From an uncultured Clostridia bacterium (GTDB lineage Bacteria > Bacillota > Clostridia > Oscillospirales > Ruminococcaceae), in contig CAMNBY010000332.1 in NCBI GenBank assembly GCA_946533615.1, forward strand, positions 1-7,017: a stretch of 7,017 bases of DNA, read 5' to 3'. Below the pieces are notes generated by a model that saw only the letters and a program-made list of their open reading frames with translations, had not been told where the DNA came from and ran no database searches. The translations under genes were made by a program, and so were the position numbers. This document shows positions 6,328-7,017 of the stretch, in pieces (within the stretch, counting starts at the first letter, position 1; each line of letters begins with the position of its first letter).

Positions 6328-6683
6328 CGGAGATACGCTATATCCGCGAGCCGACCGATCTCCAGTGCGGACAGGCGGTGCTGGCGATGCTGGCAGGCTG
6401 CTCGGCCGAGGAGGTCTGTGAGGAGCTGCAAAACGACCGTGAGACCACTCTCCGCGAGATGAAGGGATATCTGCGGCGGCACGGGTTTTCGGTCTCCGAC
6501 CAAAGGACAGCCGTGACCGACCGCGGCGAGCTGCCTCCCGTCTGCCTGCTGAGCCTTGAGACGCCGCGCTGCTGGCACTGGTCGCTTTTCTGCGGCGGCA
6601 CGTTCTACGACCCCGAGCACGGCGTGATGCAGGATTTTCCCGACTCTGCGAGGCGCTATTACTGGGAGATAAAGGCTCCGTGA
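6324..6683 (+). CDS. Small C39/papain-like cysteine protease-fold protein
   Basis: A 119-residue protein with the layout of a C39-like peptidase domain. An N-terminal PTDLQCGQAVLAML places the candidate nucleophile Cys15 at the start of a helix; HWSLF supplies His85; FYDPEHG supplies Asp96, in the usual Cys-His-Asp order. The position six residues before Cys, often the oxyanion Gln in this group, is Glu9. There is no signal peptide or membrane segment, so it should be cytoplasmic. Its ATG overlaps the TGA of the CAP gene (ATGA, 6324-6327), with only a weak AAAGGT upstream, so translation is probably coupled to that gene. A strong terminator follows 15 bases after the stop. Enzyme activity and substrate are unknown; a non-catalytic or peptide-binding role is also possible. 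The fold call is from motifs only. Confidence 0.75.
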   Translation: MTEIRYIREPTDLQCGQAVLAMLAGCSAEEVCEELQNDRETTLREMKGYLRRHGFSVSDQRTAVTDRGELPPVCLLSLETPRCWHWSLFCGGTFYDPEHGVMQDFPDSARRYYWEIKAP

Positions 6684-6698
6684 ATCATCGCACACTCA

Positions 6699-6747
6699 AA
6701 AGCCCCCGAGCAGCTTGATGAAGCACTCGGGGGCTTTGTTTTGTTTT
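6699..6747 (+). terminator. Strong intrinsic terminator shared by convergent genes
   Basis: Twelve perfect pairs (AAAGCCCCCGAG, 6699-6710, with CTCGGGGGCTTT, 6726-6737) are capped by a further GCTT/AAGC helix with a GATG loop. A T-rich tail (TTTGTTTTGTTTT) follows on the plus strand. It ends the CAP/C39-like operon. On the minus strand the same stem is followed by four Ts, and it lies just after the TraX-family stop, so it probably works in both directions, though less strongly leftward. Confidence 0.93.
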
Positions 6748-6748
6748 G

Positions 6749-7017
6749 CTATATCACATATTTTATCAGCCAGAAGGCCAGCAGGTGCAGCGGATAGAAG
6801 ACGTAGAACACCCACTTGTGTATCGGCGCTCTGCTGCCGGGCTCGCCGTTATAGCGGAGCAGCAGCGGTATAGCGAGAAACAGTCCTGCCTGCCAGAGCT
6901 CGCCGTACCAGTGGTGGCCGCCAAGCCCGAGAAAGACTGCGGCGCTCACGACCTGCACGGCGCAGATAAGGGCGAAGTATTTCAGCTGCGCTCTCCGGTC
7001 GCTGCGGAAGCGGTAGA
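6749..7017 (-). CDS. TraX-family membrane protein, C-terminal fragment
   Basis: The reading frame is open from the right window edge to a TAG at 6751-6749, giving 88 visible residues; the true start lies outside. The GTG at 6958 is an internal valine, not a start, because the frame continues upstream (YRFRSDRRAQLKYFAL). Three hydrophobic stretches are visible: around FALICAVQVVSAAVFLGLG, LFLAIPLLL, and the C-terminal segment ending LAFWLIKYVI. The end, KWVFYVFYPLHLL, with NGEPGS before it, is the characteristic TraX C-terminus. TraX of the F plasmid acetylates pilin; chromosomal Firmicute members are multi-pass membrane proteins, probably acyltransferases, of unknown substrate. The gene converges on the CAP/C39-like operon, and nothing here suggests a conjugative element. 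Confidence 0.8.
   Translation of the reverse strand, partial: YRFRSDRRAQLKYFALICAVQVVSAAVFLGLGGHHWYGELWQAGLFLAIPLLLRYNGEPGSRAPIHKWVFYVFYPLHLLAFWLIKYVI

Noticed and set aside
6294..6695. 133-codon open frame on the minus strand opposite the C39-like gene
   Set aside because: The plus-strand frame has the conserved Cys, His and Asp motifs and a coupled start. The minus-strand frame shows no domain and would begin next to the terminator.

Overview
The window looks like the chromosome of a low- to mid-GC Gram-positive anaerobe, most likely a Ruminococcus-like member of the Clostridia. The evidence is the Firmicute-type long form of ribosomal protein S12, strong AGGAGG ribosome binding sites, near-consensus sigma-A promoters, and a secreted CAP/Big2/Fn3 protein of the kind common in gut Clostridia. 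The taxonomic placement is inference; no 16S rRNA is present.

Region 1 (positions 1-4370, minus strand) is the str operon, read right to left: rpsL (S12), rpsG (S7), fusA (EF-G) and tuf (EF-Tu, whose last roughly 70 codons lie beyond the left edge). A full-consensus promoter, TTGACA-17 bp-TATAAT, stands directly upstream of rpsL, so the operon starts here and is not a continuation of rpoBC. Between rpsL and rpsG lies a 175-base spacer that can form three hairpins, two of them mutually exclusive. It is a good candidate for S7 feedback control. tuf has its own likely promoter with a perfect extended -10 element in the 108-base gap after fusA. The rpsG start is a GTG placed by its Shine-Dalgarno sequence, giving a 156-residue S7.

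Region 2 (4284-4572) is the divergent intergenic region. It carries the rpsL promoter on the minus strand, a promoter for the rightward gene on the plus strand, and several inverted repeats between them.

Region 3 (4573-6750, plus strand) is a two-gene unit. The first gene encodes a 584-residue secreted protein: signal peptide, CAP/SCP domain, Big2 domain, two 72-residue repeats and a Fn3-like C-terminus. Its stop codon overlaps (ATGA) the start of a 119-residue protein with a C39/papain-like cysteine protease signature (Cys15, His85, Asp96) and no signal peptide. A strong intrinsic terminator follows.

Region 4 (6749-7017, minus strand) is the C-terminal part of a TraX-family membrane protein that runs off the right edge. 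It converges on the same terminator hairpin.

The translation genes are conventional. The points that deserve a second look are the CAP plus C39-like gene pair, the structured rpsL-rpsG spacer and the operon boundary.
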